From Bdellovibrio sp. (GTDB taxonomy: Bacteria; Bdellovibrionota; Bacteriovoracia; Bacteriovoracales; Bacteriovoracaceae), in assembly GCA_020720455.1 (NCBI GenBank), contig DYOQ01000006.1, forward strand, positions 31,439-63,591: DNA of 32,153 nt, in the 5' to 3' direction. Position 1 is the stretch's first letter. Every line of letters starts with the position of its first letter. The notes beneath the pieces were generated by a model, which saw only the letters and a list, made by a program, of their open reading frames with translations, did not search any database and was not told where the DNA came from. Shown here in pieces: positions 24,943-32,153 of this stretch. Both the position numbers and the translations under genes were made by a program.

Positions 24943-25605
24943 ATGAGTGATCGTAAAGTTTTCACAGCTTCTAGAGATTTTGAAAAAGGTCTTGATGAGG
25001 CGATGAAGTTTTTTAAAGTAAATAATAAAGAGTTGATTGAACATCGAGCAACAGAAGGAAAGAAAACTCTGTTTGGACTTAAGAAAGGAGAGATGGAGTT
25101 TGAATTTTTCCTAGCAAATGATCCACTACTTTTAACTGATGAATTTTTAAATACTTTGTTTGAAAAATCTGGAATTAAAACTGAGACATCTTTAGAATTA
25201 AAAAATAACACAGTTATTGTTGCCATAAAAAAGTCAAGTGATGATAAGCTTTTCGCTGATAACGATGGTGAGCTAATTAAATCTATCGAACACTGTTTGA
25301 AAATTTATTTAAACAAGGTAATGAGATGTGATTCACCAATAAGAGCAAGAGTTGAGAGTGAGACATTTTCAAGCGAACACGAAGCACAACTTCACGATCT
25401 CGCTCTAAAGAAAAAAAAACAAGCACTCAACAATCAAGCTGATGCTATAATTAAACCTCTATCACCATCTGATAGATATATTATTCATCAATTTTTAGAC
25501 AAAGATCCACAAGTTACAACTGTCTCCATAGGAGAAGGACATTTTAAACGAATTAAAGTTAGTCCTATTATACTAGAAGGTGACGACGCTAACGAAGATT
25601 TTTAA
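24943..25605 (+). CDS. khpB: KhpB/Jag-type RNA-binding protein (Jag-N and R3H domains)
   Basis: This 220-aa protein matches the Jag/SpoIIIJ-associated (KhpB) family. The N-terminal Jag domain is clear at residues 5-50: TASRDFEKGLDEAMKFFKV, then a long linker with HRATEGKKTLFGLKKGEME. The middle, residues 75-125, would hold the KH domain. The R3H domain is at the end: IKPLSPSDRYIIHQFLDKDP followed by VTTVSIGEGHFKRIKVSP. KhpB proteins bind RNA and affect cell division in Firmicutes. The start at ATG 24943 follows GAGGAAGG. The gene usually sits after yidC in the rpmH-rnpA-yidC cluster; here it is alone. Its 3' end overlaps the convergent hydrolase by 17 nt. Confidence 0.88.
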   Translation: MSDRKVFTASRDFEKGLDEAMKFFKVNNKELIEHRATEGKKTLFGLKKGEMEFEFFLANDPLLLTDEFLNTLFEKSGIKTETSLELKNNTVIVAIKKSSDDKLFADNDGELIKSIEHCLKIYLNKVMRCDSPIRARVESETFSSEHEAQLHDLALKKKKQALNNQADAIIKPLSPSDRYIIHQFLDKDPQVTTVSIGEGHFKRIKVSPIILEGDDANEDF

Positions 25606-26779
25606 GTTGAAACACACTCCTTAAAAAATCACTATACCAGTGATCTTCTGAAAAACCATAATGGCCACCGCCATCAAGAATGATCACCCTCGAATCATTC
25701 AATGGCCAACTATCCTGATCGTTTAAAAAATCATCAGTCGTAGTAAGGGCCATTGACTCAATTCCATGTTCCTCAATCTCGGCCATAATTTTAAGAAGAT
25801 TATCCTGATTTGAGCCAACCCACATTTCACTCTTCTTATGATACATTGAAAAATAGCTCTTAAAATCTAGTTGAGCGGCCCATCTCTTATATGCTTTGCT
25901 TAAATTTCTCAATTCTCTACCTGGTACCAGATTTTGATTACTCATCTCATCATATAGCAGGGTTGATTCTTTCAAACTCCTTACAAAAAAAACATACGTC
26001 ATGAACTCTTTAATTTTTTTTATAGTATCTTCGTCTGGATTTTTTTGAAACCTACTAGTGCAAGCATACAGCATAGAGGGCAAATAGCTAACGATTTTTC
26101 CCTTTCTTAATCTTGATGGAAAATCCGCAATAAACCGATCAATCTTTTCATAGGCCACTCCTAGCTCGAGGGCAGGGGAGATTGCGATCACCTTTTTGAT
26201 TGGTATAGTTTTTTCAGTAGCACCATTTCGAGCAACAAGAGCTGCTAATGCCGCTCCATAACTCACACCAAACAACGAGACATCTCCAAATTTTTCACTT
26301 TTATGAATCTCTACTAAAGCTTGATAGTACTGTTTTGCTTCATGATCAGGAGATATTGGTGCTGCCCCAATTTTAGATTTTATGTAATCAGTTCCAAGCG
26401 GATTTGGAAATATAATTACAGAATAACCCAAAGAGTAAAAGATTGAAGATAAATATCTCGGTTGGTAATCATCTGTATTAACAAATGACCCAACAAATAT
26501 CGCCATAACGTGTGGCCCTTTGTTGTTCTTTAAAACTTTTATTTCAAGCGATCTTTTAGCTATAGAATCAATAGCAAATTTGTAATCAATAATCTGCTCA
26601 GTCAAGTCCTCATAATTATAACGTTGATCAGCAGGTAAACATGCATTCCTAGCAGCTAAAACGTATGGATTTGAAAACTGAGTCTTGTACATTTTAGCAA
26701 AATCGAATGCTTCTTGTGGCCAAGCTGAATAAATAATATTTGAATAAAAAAACAGTGACACAAACACAACTAACTTCAT
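25589..26779 (-). CDS. Exported alpha/beta-hydrolase-like protein
   Basis: This 396-aa protein starts with a Sec signal peptide (MKLVVFVSLFFYSNIIYSAW), so it is probably periplasmic or secreted. The serine-hydrolase signature is visible: HVMAIFVGSFV (oxyanion strand), SLFGVSYGAALAAL with nucleophile Ser173 in GVSYG, an acidic candidate in TTTDDFLND, and the catalytic histidine in ILDGGGHYGFSEDHW. The order Ser-Asp-His and spacing fit an esterase or lipase-like fold. A cap-like helical segment fills residues 210-300. Two cysteines (Cys47, and one in YACTSRF) could pair. No substrate is evident. It runs convergently into khpB and lies 90 nt downstream of a broken small gene on the same strand. 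Confidence 0.75.
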   Translation of the reverse strand: MKLVVFVSLFFYSNIIYSAWPQEAFDFAKMYKTQFSNPYVLAARNACLPADQRYNYEDLTEQIIDYKFAIDSIAKRSLEIKVLKNNKGPHVMAIFVGSFVNTDDYQPRYLSSIFYSLGYSVIIFPNPLGTDYIKSKIGAAPISPDHEAKQYYQALVEIHKSEKFGDVSLFGVSYGAALAALVARNGATEKTIPIKKVIAISPALELGVAYEKIDRFIADFPSRLRKGKIVSYLPSMLYACTSRFQKNPDEDTIKKIKEFMTYVFFVRSLKESTLLYDEMSNQNLVPGRELRNLSKAYKRWAAQLDFKSYFSMYHKKSEMWVGSNQDNLLKIMAEIEEHGIESMALTTTDDFLNDQDSWPLNDSRVIILDGGGHYGFSEDHWYSDFLRSVFQLKNLR

Positions 26780-26869
26780 TGCAATTTACCGGCATTAAAT
26801 AAATTAATTACGTGATAATAAGCCTATCGACTATTATCAAATAACCTTTACTAACTCTTGCGGTAAAAC

Positions 26870-27070
26870 TCATCTATTAACAATTTTAAGAAGAATAAGA
26901 GTCCCTGATAAATCTTTAAGATACAAAACTGGCCTCGAGGCATTTAATTGACCTGTCTCAAACTCTAAACTCTTTCCAGTGTTGCTATCTAGCACACCTT
27001 AAACACTATACTCATTTTTATTTAACTCAACAACCAGACCTTTTAGTTCTGAATTTTTTGCCGACTTATG
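26870..27070 (-). pseudogene. Remnant of a small beta-rich protein gene (in-frame stop, no start)
   Basis: On the minus strand one frame gives HKSAKNSELKGLVVELNKNE, then YSV, a TAA at 27001-26999, then GVLDSNTGKSLEFETGQLNA, then SRPVLYLKDLSG and a terminal TGA at 26872-26870. The amino-acid pattern on both sides of the TAA looks like one conserved beta-barrel-like domain. A nearby upstream ATG (MKISLT) is in another frame, so the gene probably suffered a nonsense mutation plus a 5' frameshift. I do not recognise the family. Chance similarity to protein is less likely given the length of protein-like sequence on both sides. Confidence 0.5.
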
Positions 27071-27113
27071 TTAATGATATTTTCATTAAGTTTTTTTTGA
27101 GATATTGAACTCT

Positions 27114-28088
27114 ATGAAAAACGACAAACAATATCTATATTTTTTAACAATCCCAGGAAATGAGTCTTTACTCAAAGAAGAGATTAGACTTAGCTTGCCC
27201 AATTTGAAATTTGCATACTCATGCAAAGGTTTTTGTACCTTTAAAAATAATGGTTCGCCAATTTCACTTTATGAGCTATCGAGACTTAATATAATTTTTG
27301 CTCTTACTTATGGTGAAACAGCTGCCAAAATAACCCTTAAAGATGTTGCAAATGAATACCATAGATTAAGTTCAGAATTGAAAGCTACAATTAATTTTCA
27401 TCAAACAGAAAGTATTCAACAAGCGATGTCGAAATGGATTCCAGAAAAACAGATAGAGTGCTCTGGCGATTTACAAATTGATTTTATAAGAACTGATAAC
27501 GATTCAGTGTTTATCGGAAGACGCGAACTAGACCCTTGGAATTCACCACTGCTTCGCCGCTTTTCACCAATTAGAAACGATATTATTTCAAGAGCATACT
27601 ATAAGGCCGCCGACGCTTTTTGTATGTTTCCAGTTAACCCAGGACGGCACATTTTAGAGTTAGGTTGCGTACCTGGTGGCATTACTCAGTACTTATTAGA
27701 AAATGGACACGTCGTAACCGGAGTTGATCCCGCAAAAGCTAACGAGGTGATACTATCCAACCCAAATTTTAAGTTTGAAAATATTGGCGTTCATGATTAT
27801 CGGCCACCAAGAAACGAGTTAATTGATACTCTTATTTCTGATATGAACCTTGCGCCTAAAATAGTTTTAAAAGAGTGTATTAGACTTTCTAAAAATCTTC
27901 CTAATCTCAAACAAGCGTTTATCACCTGCAAAATTAATGGAGAAAAAATGTTGCAAGATTTAGATCGCTACAAATCTCTTATGCAAGAGATGGGTTTTAA
28001 GACTGTTCACTTTGTACAACTCCCGTATCACCGACATGAGTTTTTGGCATATGGAATTTTACAGTCAAGCCGTAAAAACAAGACTTAA
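27114..28088 (+). CDS. FtsJ-like rRNA 2'-O-methyltransferase (RlmM-like)
   Basis: This 324-aa protein has an N-terminal domain (residues 1 to about 130) and a C-terminal FtsJ/RlmM-type methyltransferase domain that transfers methyl from S-adenosylmethionine to an RNA 2'-hydroxyl. Motifs: SRAYYKAADAF with Lys164 at the position of the first catalytic lysine, HILELGCVPGGITQYL (SAM motif I), VVTGVDPAK, ISDMNLAP (catalytic Asp243) and FITCKINGEKM (second lysine). The arrangement most resembles RlmM, which modifies C2498 of 23S rRNA, but the protein is a shorter, divergent member. I use ATG 27114; an upstream in-frame TTG at 27105 is less likely. Its stop lies in the loop of a long inverted repeat. 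Confidence 0.78.
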   Translation: MKNDKQYLYFLTIPGNESLLKEEIRLSLPNLKFAYSCKGFCTFKNNGSPISLYELSRLNIIFALTYGETAAKITLKDVANEYHRLSSELKATINFHQTESIQQAMSKWIPEKQIECSGDLQIDFIRTDNDSVFIGRRELDPWNSPLLRRFSPIRNDIISRAYYKAADAFCMFPVNPGRHILELGCVPGGITQYLLENGHVVTGVDPAKANEVILSNPNFKFENIGVHDYRPPRNELIDTLISDMNLAPKIVLKECIRLSKNLPNLKQAFITCKINGEKMLQDLDRYKSLMQEMGFKTVHFVQLPYHRHEFLAYGILQSSRKNKT

Positions 28089-28110
28089 TTTTACGGCTTG
28101 ACTGTAAAAT
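28056..28110. repeat. 22-bp perfect inverted repeat with 11-nt spacer
   Basis: The arm at 28056-28077 is the exact reverse complement of 28089-28110. The spacer 28078-28088 holds the methyltransferase stop codon, so the left arm is coding. Each arm carries TTTTAC and GTAAAA at its ends with 9 nt between (TTTTAC at 28057 and 28089; GTAAAA at 28072 and 28104). It could fold into a long hairpin in RNA or form a cruciform in DNA. No T-run follows, so it is not a standard terminator. Confidence 0.9.
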
Positions 28111-28133
28111 ATCGACATGGCAAGATGTAATAC

Positions 28134-29282
28134 ATGGAAAACATTAAAAGACACTTTACTCCACCAAGTAATCAAAGCTACTTCTTGTTTGGCCCTCGCG
28201 GAACGGGGAAAACGAAAATTTTACGTGAAATATACCAAAATGCAGTTAAAATCGATCTGCTAGATGAAAGAAAAATATTTGAGTTTAACGCACATCCAGA
28301 AAATCTAGAAAAAATTGTCTTGGCCATGAAAGATGGAGAGCATTTAATTCTAGATGAAGTACAAAAGGCCCCAAATCTTTTGGCAAAAATTCATCAAATG
28401 ATGGAATCACCTGAATACCCTCGTATCATCTATGTGCTCACAGGTTCCAGTGCAAGAAAACTTAAACGAGATGGTGTTGATCTACTAAGCGGTAGGGCCA
28501 TCATTAAAAATCTATACCCTTTTACAGCAAAAGAGCTGGGTGGAAAATTCAACTTAGAGGAAAGGTTAAAACTTGGAATGCTACCTCTTGTTTGGGCATC
28601 TACAAATCCCGTCGATACGCTTGAAAGCTATATTGCATTATACTTACGTGAAGAGATTAAATTAGAACGAGTAGTAAAAAAATTAGAAACTTTTTCTAGG
28701 TTTCTTGAAGCAATGGCATTTTCCCATGCAGAACTATTAAATATATCAAATGTATCAAGAGAGTGTGGTGTCAAACGAAGCACATGTGATGGCCACCTTG
28801 AAATTCTTGAGGATTTGCTTCTTGGCCACAGACTTCAACCATTTAAAATTAAAAATCGCAAACAGACTGTATCTTCAGAGAAATTCTACTACTTTGACTC
28901 TGGCGTTTTTCTATCACTACACCAAGTTGGACCACTTACAGATAATCAATCAATAATGGGCCGGGCACTTGAAGGATTTATCGAACAGCATTTACAAGCA
29001 TATCTTGCCTACAGAAACTGTAACGAGAAATTATATTTTTGGAGAACTAAAGCCGGCGCAGAAGTTGACTTTATTCTTTATGGCAAGGATCTTTTTCATG
29101 CAATTGAGGTAAAGGCCAGCAATAAAATTATTCCGCGAGACCTCGTTGGGCTTAAATCGTTTCTAGAAGATTACCCTACTGCTAATGCAACACTCGTTTA
29201 CAACGGAAAGTATAAAGTAAAACATGATAACATCATGTGTATTCCTGTTGAAGAGTTCCTTTTAAACTGGCCTACTATTTAA
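28134..29282 (+). CDS. AAA ATPase with C-terminal DUF4143 nuclease-like domain
   Basis: This 382-aa protein belongs to the AAA_14/DUF4143 family, ATPases common in mobile and accessory regions whose role is poorly known. Walker A is GPRGTGKT (20-27), Walker B LILDEV (71-76), with an arginine-containing sensor region near VLTGSSARKLKR. A winged-helix-like middle part is seen in the SRECGVKRSTCDGHLEILED stretch. The C-terminal part has AEVDFIL followed by HAIEVKAS, a D-x(n)-E-x-K pattern like the PD-(D/E)XK nuclease fold. It is intact and of typical family length. It starts 24 nt after the inverted repeat and its end overlaps the convergent YgbA-like gene by 8 nt. The ribosome-binding site is weak. 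Confidence 0.83.
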   Translation: MENIKRHFTPPSNQSYFLFGPRGTGKTKILREIYQNAVKIDLLDERKIFEFNAHPENLEKIVLAMKDGEHLILDEVQKAPNLLAKIHQMMESPEYPRIIYVLTGSSARKLKRDGVDLLSGRAIIKNLYPFTAKELGGKFNLEERLKLGMLPLVWASTNPVDTLESYIALYLREEIKLERVVKKLETFSRFLEAMAFSHAELLNISNVSRECGVKRSTCDGHLEILEDLLLGHRLQPFKIKNRKQTVSSEKFYYFDSGVFLSLHQVGPLTDNQSIMGRALEGFIEQHLQAYLAYRNCNEKLYFWRTKAGAEVDFILYGKDLFHAIEVKASNKIIPRDLVGLKSFLEDYPTANATLVYNGKYKVKHDNIMCIPVEEFLLNWPTI

Positions 29283-29580
29283 TTATTTTATCTACAAAAT
29301 GCATAAGAGATAAGTAAGGATGTGGGATAAACATTCTTGGCCCAGAGAATCGCATTACCTCTTTAATTTTTTCCTTCATCAATTTACTATAACAATGAGT
29401 CGGGCAACTCTGACAATCTGACTTATCATCACCATAATGACAAGCATCCAATCTCTTTGTTGCGTAAGCTAGCAAAACTTCACATTCATTACACAACTCC
29501 AACTTATTGCCGTGTTTGTTGCGACAAAAAATTTTAATCATTGTCATTACTGTTTTCTTTTCTCTAACTATATTTCCCAT
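29275..29580 (-). CDS. ygbA: YgbA-like cysteine-rich protein (nitrous oxide-stimulated promoter family)
   Basis: This 101-aa protein matches the YgbA/'nitrous oxide-stimulated promoter' family. Family features: REKKTVMTMIKIFCRNKHG, ELCNECEVLLAYATKRLDAC, QSCPTHCYSKLMKEKIKEVM and RFSGPRMFIPHPYLSLMHF. Cysteines at 19, 30, 33, 47, 56, 59 and 63 suggest a metal or Fe-S site. In E. coli, YgbA is induced under nitrosative stress through NsrR and is thought to help repair amino-acid pathways damaged by nitric oxide; whether that holds here is not known. An internal ATG at residue 12 or 14 is an alternative start. It lies opposite the ATPase end and downstream of the deiminase locus. Confidence 0.85.
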   Translation of the reverse strand: MGNIVREKKTVMTMIKIFCRNKHGNKLELCNECEVLLAYATKRLDACHYGDDKSDCQSCPTHCYSKLMKEKIKEVMRFSGPRMFIPHPYLSLMHFVDKIIK

Positions 29581-29601
29581 AACTTTTACTATTTGCTTAG
29601 C

Positions 29602-29625
29602 TCGTAAAAAAAATCGTAAAAAAAA
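29602..29625. repeat. Tandem pair of 12-nt TCGTAAAAAAAA
   Basis: TCGTAAAAAAAA occurs at 29602-29613 and again at 29614-29625, directly adjacent. It lies just upstream of the YgbA-like gene start on the minus strand, where it gives two T-rich tracts; slippage is the likely cause. Confidence 0.85.
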
Positions 29626-29659
29626 TCTATCACCTTATTGTATTAATCGATTATATTCT

Positions 29660-29770
29660 TTTTGATCCTTGCAGTAAACTAGTGAAGAAAGCTTAACAAA
29701 GGAGCAGCAATAGATACCGTTGCAGCGTTTTGAGTTCACCCCATAGATGTTAAGACTAAATTCAAATTTA
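29660..29770 (-). pseudogene. Decayed chemoreceptor fragment plus copied downstream sequence
   Basis: Positions 29660-29702 match 31126-31168 (both start TTTTGATC, then YTTGCAGTAAA, and share AAGCTTAAC and AAAGG). Immediately after, 29703-29735 resembles 31305-31330 inside the chemoreceptor gene (AGCAG..TAGATACC.TTGCAGCGTT). In the minus frame it reads NAATVSIAA, compared with NAAKVSTTA in the chemoreceptor. Further on, a TSMG string corresponds to VSLG. The receptor segment between the two matches is missing, consistent with a deletion at a short AAAGG/AGCAG junction. I read this as the scar of a second chemoreceptor copy. Confidence 0.55.
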
Positions 29771-29781
29771 TCAAACAAATA

Positions 29782-31116
29782 CTATTCTATTGGTTCACAA
29801 GAGTGAATCAAGTTAACTACACAATGTACAAATCCATCTGTAGATGACCCCGTATGCATCAAACTTGTAACTGGTATAAAATGAACAGAAAGATTCATCG
29901 CATGTAGCGTATTACTTAACGATTTACGAAAAGCTTCGTTACCTGGATCTGCTAAAAAATAATGCCCATTAATCAAAACACCATTAGTTAAACTTGGCAG
30001 CACAGACACGGCCAATTGTTTAAACACATTTATTCTTTTATCACCTTTATTGTTGAATTTAGTCGTCAAAAACAAGGCCGGCACAGGAATAAAATTAACA
30101 ACACACTTTTTGTCATTTTTATAAAGCTCTTGCAACGACTTCTTACTCTCGTTTATCTCTTTCTGAATTATATTATTCCATTTTAAAATATCACTACTCT
30201 TATTTATCCACTGTATAACATCCCGATTCGTTGCTTTTCTCTTCCCGTTTTGCAAAAGTTCAACAGAAGATGGAAGTTCTCCATCTCTCAAAATATCATA
30301 AAATGGCAGATCTAGATTGTCTGCAAGTAGCTTCAAGGCAAGATTTGTATCAACAACTAAAGCAGATGCTTCACAACTATCTTTTGTTTTCGTTAACCCT
30401 ATCGGCACAAGTACTTCATCAATATGTCCCAAAGGAAGCCATGAAGTCGACATTGAACCCACATTAATACCGGGTAAAACATCTTGCTGAAATAACATCA
30501 ACTTTTCTCTTGTAAATTCTGAAGTCCCAACCACTCCAAAATTCTGAGATATAACCTCAATGTTACCACCGACGCCTCCAAGCCATGCCTGTTGTGTAGA
30601 GAATGCCTGGCCAGAAACTGCCTTAATGCCAATATTATTTAACGCTGAAATTAAAGAACTTAAACTAGGACCTTTATTTTGCGGGAGGTATCCTTCACAC
30701 TGTCGAATGACGACACCTCCATCTGGATTATGGTAAGTCTGAAATACATCTTGTTGCCACAAAATAGGTCGGTCATCATCCACATGTATAAGCTTCGCCG
30801 CTAGATTCTCGCCTAATTTCGACTTATCCTTAGCAAATAGTAATTTTTTTAGCTTAGCAAAAGATACCGCTCTTCCACAAAAAAATATCATCGGGGTATC
30901 ATTCCCCAAAACGTGCAACAACGTTCTCGCAATCTCAAGCGGAATCTTGATTGAATCATCAGACACCACTGCCGTTCCTGACTCTGAGATAACAACCACC
31001 TTTACTGGATAATCATTGGACAAAGGAGACACATTACGAGGACAGTGATACAAACCGGCCCTCGAAACAAGTGAATAGAATAAACAAAAGACACACAAAT
31101 ATTTCAAAAAACTCAT
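29782..31116 (-). CDS. Secreted peptidylarginine deiminase-type enzyme (PAD catalytic domain)
   Basis: This 444-aa protein begins with a Sec signal peptide (MSFLKYLCVFCLFYSLVSRA). The rest resembles the catalytic domain of animal peptidylarginine deiminases, which convert protein arginine to citrulline. Matching positions: WQQD (Trp120, Asp123; WIQD in PAD4), LGGVGGNIEV (compare LDSFGNLEV), SWLPLGHIDEVLVP (His231, Asp233; compare DWLSVGHVDEFLSF), VINGR-like GVLINGHYFL, and FVHCVVNLI (Cys432; compare EVHCGTNV). So the Asp-His-Asp-Cys set is present. The mammalian N-terminal and middle domains are absent, as in known bacterial PAD homologues. Porphyromonas PPAD belongs to a different deiminase family. 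The start has a GGTGAAGG site. Arginine peptides versus free guanidino compounds cannot be distinguished. It lies between two chemoreceptor sequences. Confidence 0.8.
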   Translation of the reverse strand: MSFLKYLCVFCLFYSLVSRAGLYHCPRNVSPLSNDYPVKVVVISESGTAVVSDDSIKIPLEIARTLLHVLGNDTPMIFFCGRAVSFAKLKKLLFAKDKSKLGENLAAKLIHVDDDRPILWQQDVFQTYHNPDGGVVIRQCEGYLPQNKGPSLSSLISALNNIGIKAVSGQAFSTQQAWLGGVGGNIEVISQNFGVVGTSEFTREKLMLFQQDVLPGINVGSMSTSWLPLGHIDEVLVPIGLTKTKDSCEASALVVDTNLALKLLADNLDLPFYDILRDGELPSSVELLQNGKRKATNRDVIQWINKSSDILKWNNIIQKEINESKKSLQELYKNDKKCVVNFIPVPALFLTTKFNNKGDKRINVFKQLAVSVLPSLTNGVLINGHYFLADPGNEAFRKSLSNTLHAMNLSVHFIPVTSLMHTGSSTDGFVHCVVNLIHSCEPIE

Positions 31117-31125
31117 ACCTTCACC

Positions 31126-31168
31126 TTTTGATCTTTGCAGTAAATTAGTACCGAAGCTTAACCAAAGG
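31126..31168. repeat. Right copy of 43-bp imperfect direct repeat flanking the deiminase gene
   Basis: This segment matches 29660-29702 at roughly four in five positions, sharing TTTTGATC, TTGCAGTAAA, TAGT, AAGCTTAAC and AAAGG. It lies between the chemoreceptor stop (31180) and the deiminase start (31116), so it is downstream of one gene and just upstream of the other. Confidence 0.7.
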
Positions 31169-31179
31169 TTGGTGTAAGG

Positions 31180-32067
31180 CTAAGTGAGCTTATCTAATAA
31201 CTCAAACTGATCGACTAATTTTTTAAAGTCAGTTTTTAGTAACTCTATATCGGTGACCTGTTTCTCAATATTACGAGTAATTTTGTCAACAGTGTTAGCA
31301 GTAGTAGATACCTTTGCAGCGTTACTAGTTATCTCTGTCATACCAAGAGAGACATCTTTCGTAGACACAGCTATTGTCTCTACCTTTGTCCTGATAGAGT
31401 CTATACTTTTTGCAACTGATCCTACCGCACTAACAGAATCTTTTACAGTGACCGTTACATCGCTCGTAATTTTGGACTGGCCTGTGACAGTATTTGACAC
31501 ATCAGTATTTTTTTGTTGAATATCATCAATGATGTGAACAATCTGTTGAATTCTTTCATTGACAGCTCGAGATGCTTCTTGGATCTCTTGAATTTTTGTT
31601 GCGATATCTCCTGCTGAATTACCAGTCTGACGAGACAGCTCTTTCACCTCATTTGCTACAACCGCAAAACCTTTTCCTGCATCTCCGGCCCTAGCTGCCT
31701 CAATCGTTGCGTTTAATGCAAGCAGGTTTGTTTGTGATGCAATATTAGTAATCACGCCAATAAATCCTTCAATACTTTCAAATAAAACATTTAATTTTTC
31801 CATCGATGTTACAATTTCACCTGAGCTAGAAGATGCGTTCTGAGCTATATTTGAAGCAACATTTGTACTTTCAACAATAGACACAAAAGCAGCATTAAGC
31901 GAATCCATCGAATCAGAAACACTATCCATTCCACTTTTCATCTCTTCGGCACCTGCTGCAACAGCGTTTGTCTCTTTTGACGACGATGACGCCTGGTCTG
32001 CAACATTTGTAATACTTGCAGTAACCTCTTCAACTGCTGCAGAAGTTGTACTGGTCTGAACACTCAA
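31180..32067 (-). CDS. Methyl-accepting chemotaxis protein signalling domain, 5'-truncated
   Basis: This 295-aa frame encodes only the cytoplasmic signalling part of a chemoreceptor, which controls CheA. The hairpin tip is perfect: [20 protein letters not shown] (110-129) then [17 protein letters not shown], flanked by heptad-rich helices. No transmembrane, sensor or HAMP region precedes it; the frame opens with TTG at 32067 and there is an in-frame stop two codons further upstream. A nearby minus-strand ATG (ATGAAAATGAGT, then TAG) is in another frame; a one-base deletion there would join it to this frame. It is either a soluble chemoreceptor with an indel, a truncated gene, or a sequence error. 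The end of the gene leads into the direct repeat and the deiminase. Confidence 0.75.
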   Translation of the reverse strand: MSVQTSTTSAAVEEVTASITNVADQASSSSKETNAVAAGAEEMKSGMDSVSDSMDSLNAAFVSIVESTNVASNIAQNASSSSGEIVTSMEKLNVLFESIEGFIGVITNIASQTNLLALNATIEAARAGDAGKGFAVVANEVKELSRQTGNSAGDIATKIQEIQEASRAVNERIQQIVHIIDDIQQKNTDVSNTVTGQSKITSDVTVTVKDSVSAVGSVAKSIDSIRTKVETIAVSTKDVSLGMTEITSNAAKVSTTANTVDKITRNIEKQVTDIELLKTDFKKLVDQFELLDKLT

Positions 32068-32109
32068 ACTAACTCATTTTCATCTATTTCTCTCTGAATA
32101 TATTTATAT

Positions 32110-32136
32110 TTTAAGTTTAAGTTTAAGTTTAAGTTT
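32110..32136. repeat. TTTAAG hexamer repeat (4 full copies)
   Basis: TTTAAG is repeated at 32110-32115, 32116-32121, 32122-32127 and 32128-32133, followed by a partial TTTAG. It is immediately upstream of the truncated chemoreceptor on the minus strand, where the N-terminal coding part would be expected. Confidence 0.9.
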
Positions 32137-32153
32137 AGAACGAACTAAATTTT

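Noticed and set aside
28056-28110. Ordinary Rho-independent terminator
   Set aside because: No T-run follows the right arm (ATCGACATGG follows), and the arms are longer and more perfect than usual.
29782-31116. Agmatine deiminase
   Set aside because: The order WQQD, GHIDEVLVP and a late FVHC with a VINGR-like segment fits the PAD catalytic domain better; a signal peptide is also atypical of agmatine deiminase.
32110-32136. Short TTTAAG repeats as a CRISPR array
   Set aside because: Units are 6 nt and contiguous, with no spacers.

Overview
The window is AT-rich and gene-dense. It has short intergenic gaps, Shine-Dalgarno-type starts and many exported proteins or lipoproteins. Nothing here fixes the taxonomy. 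The combination of an exported polysaccharide deacetylase, an MltA-type lytic transglycosylase, a murein-amidase-like lipoprotein, a chemoreceptor and an EF-G of the mitochondrial/spirochaete/deltaproteobacterial (EFG1-like) type fits a Gram-negative bacterium of the Bdellovibrio/Bacteriovorax type. That is inference, not proof. I found no rRNA, no tRNA, no CRISPR array and no intact insertion sequence by eye.

Layout. 1-3387: the tail of an unknown gene, a small hypothetical gene, then a phnD-phnC-phnE phosphonate/phosphite-type ABC importer. 3392-9451 (minus strand): a tightly overlapping four-gene operon, transcribed as GNAT-like protein, LuxE-like acyl-protein synthetase, LuxC-like reductase fused to a PaaK/LuxE-like adenylating domain, and a stand-alone PaaK/LuxE-like ligase. 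No luciferase (luxAB) or luxD gene is present. This looks like an undescribed acid-to-aldehyde (or acyl-transfer) pathway. 9525-13503: a small membrane protein diverging from that operon, an M14 (MpaA-like) lipoprotein, a RimK-like ATP-grasp ligase, a glyoxalase-II-like hydrolase and an exported coiled-coil protein.

13644-15336: a transaldolase-like gene followed by selD. The selD gene has an in-frame UGA at its catalytic residue and a SECIS-like hairpin just after it, so SelD is itself a selenoprotein; gene callers that read UGA as stop would truncate it. 15333-18537: a winged-helix protein, a polysaccharide deacetylase, a small lipoprotein and MltA. 18670-21359 (minus): LysR regulator, CCA-adding enzyme and GNAT in one operon. 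21437-23593: EF-G with a clear downstream terminator. 23873-26779: a hypothetical gene, an approximately 410-nt non-coding stretch with odd inverted repeats, khpB/jag and an exported alpha/beta hydrolase.

26870-29580: a broken small gene, an RlmM/FtsJ-like methyltransferase that ends inside a 22-bp perfect inverted repeat, an AAA/DUF4143 ATPase and a YgbA-like cysteine-rich protein. 29660-32153: a secreted deiminase resembling the catalytic domain of animal peptidylarginine deiminases. It sits between a chemoreceptor signalling domain lacking its N-terminal half and a decayed second chemoreceptor fragment, with matching sequence copies on both sides.

Strongest candidates for something new: the LuxC/LuxE-like operon without luciferase, and the secreted PAD-type deiminase inside a rearranged chemoreceptor locus.
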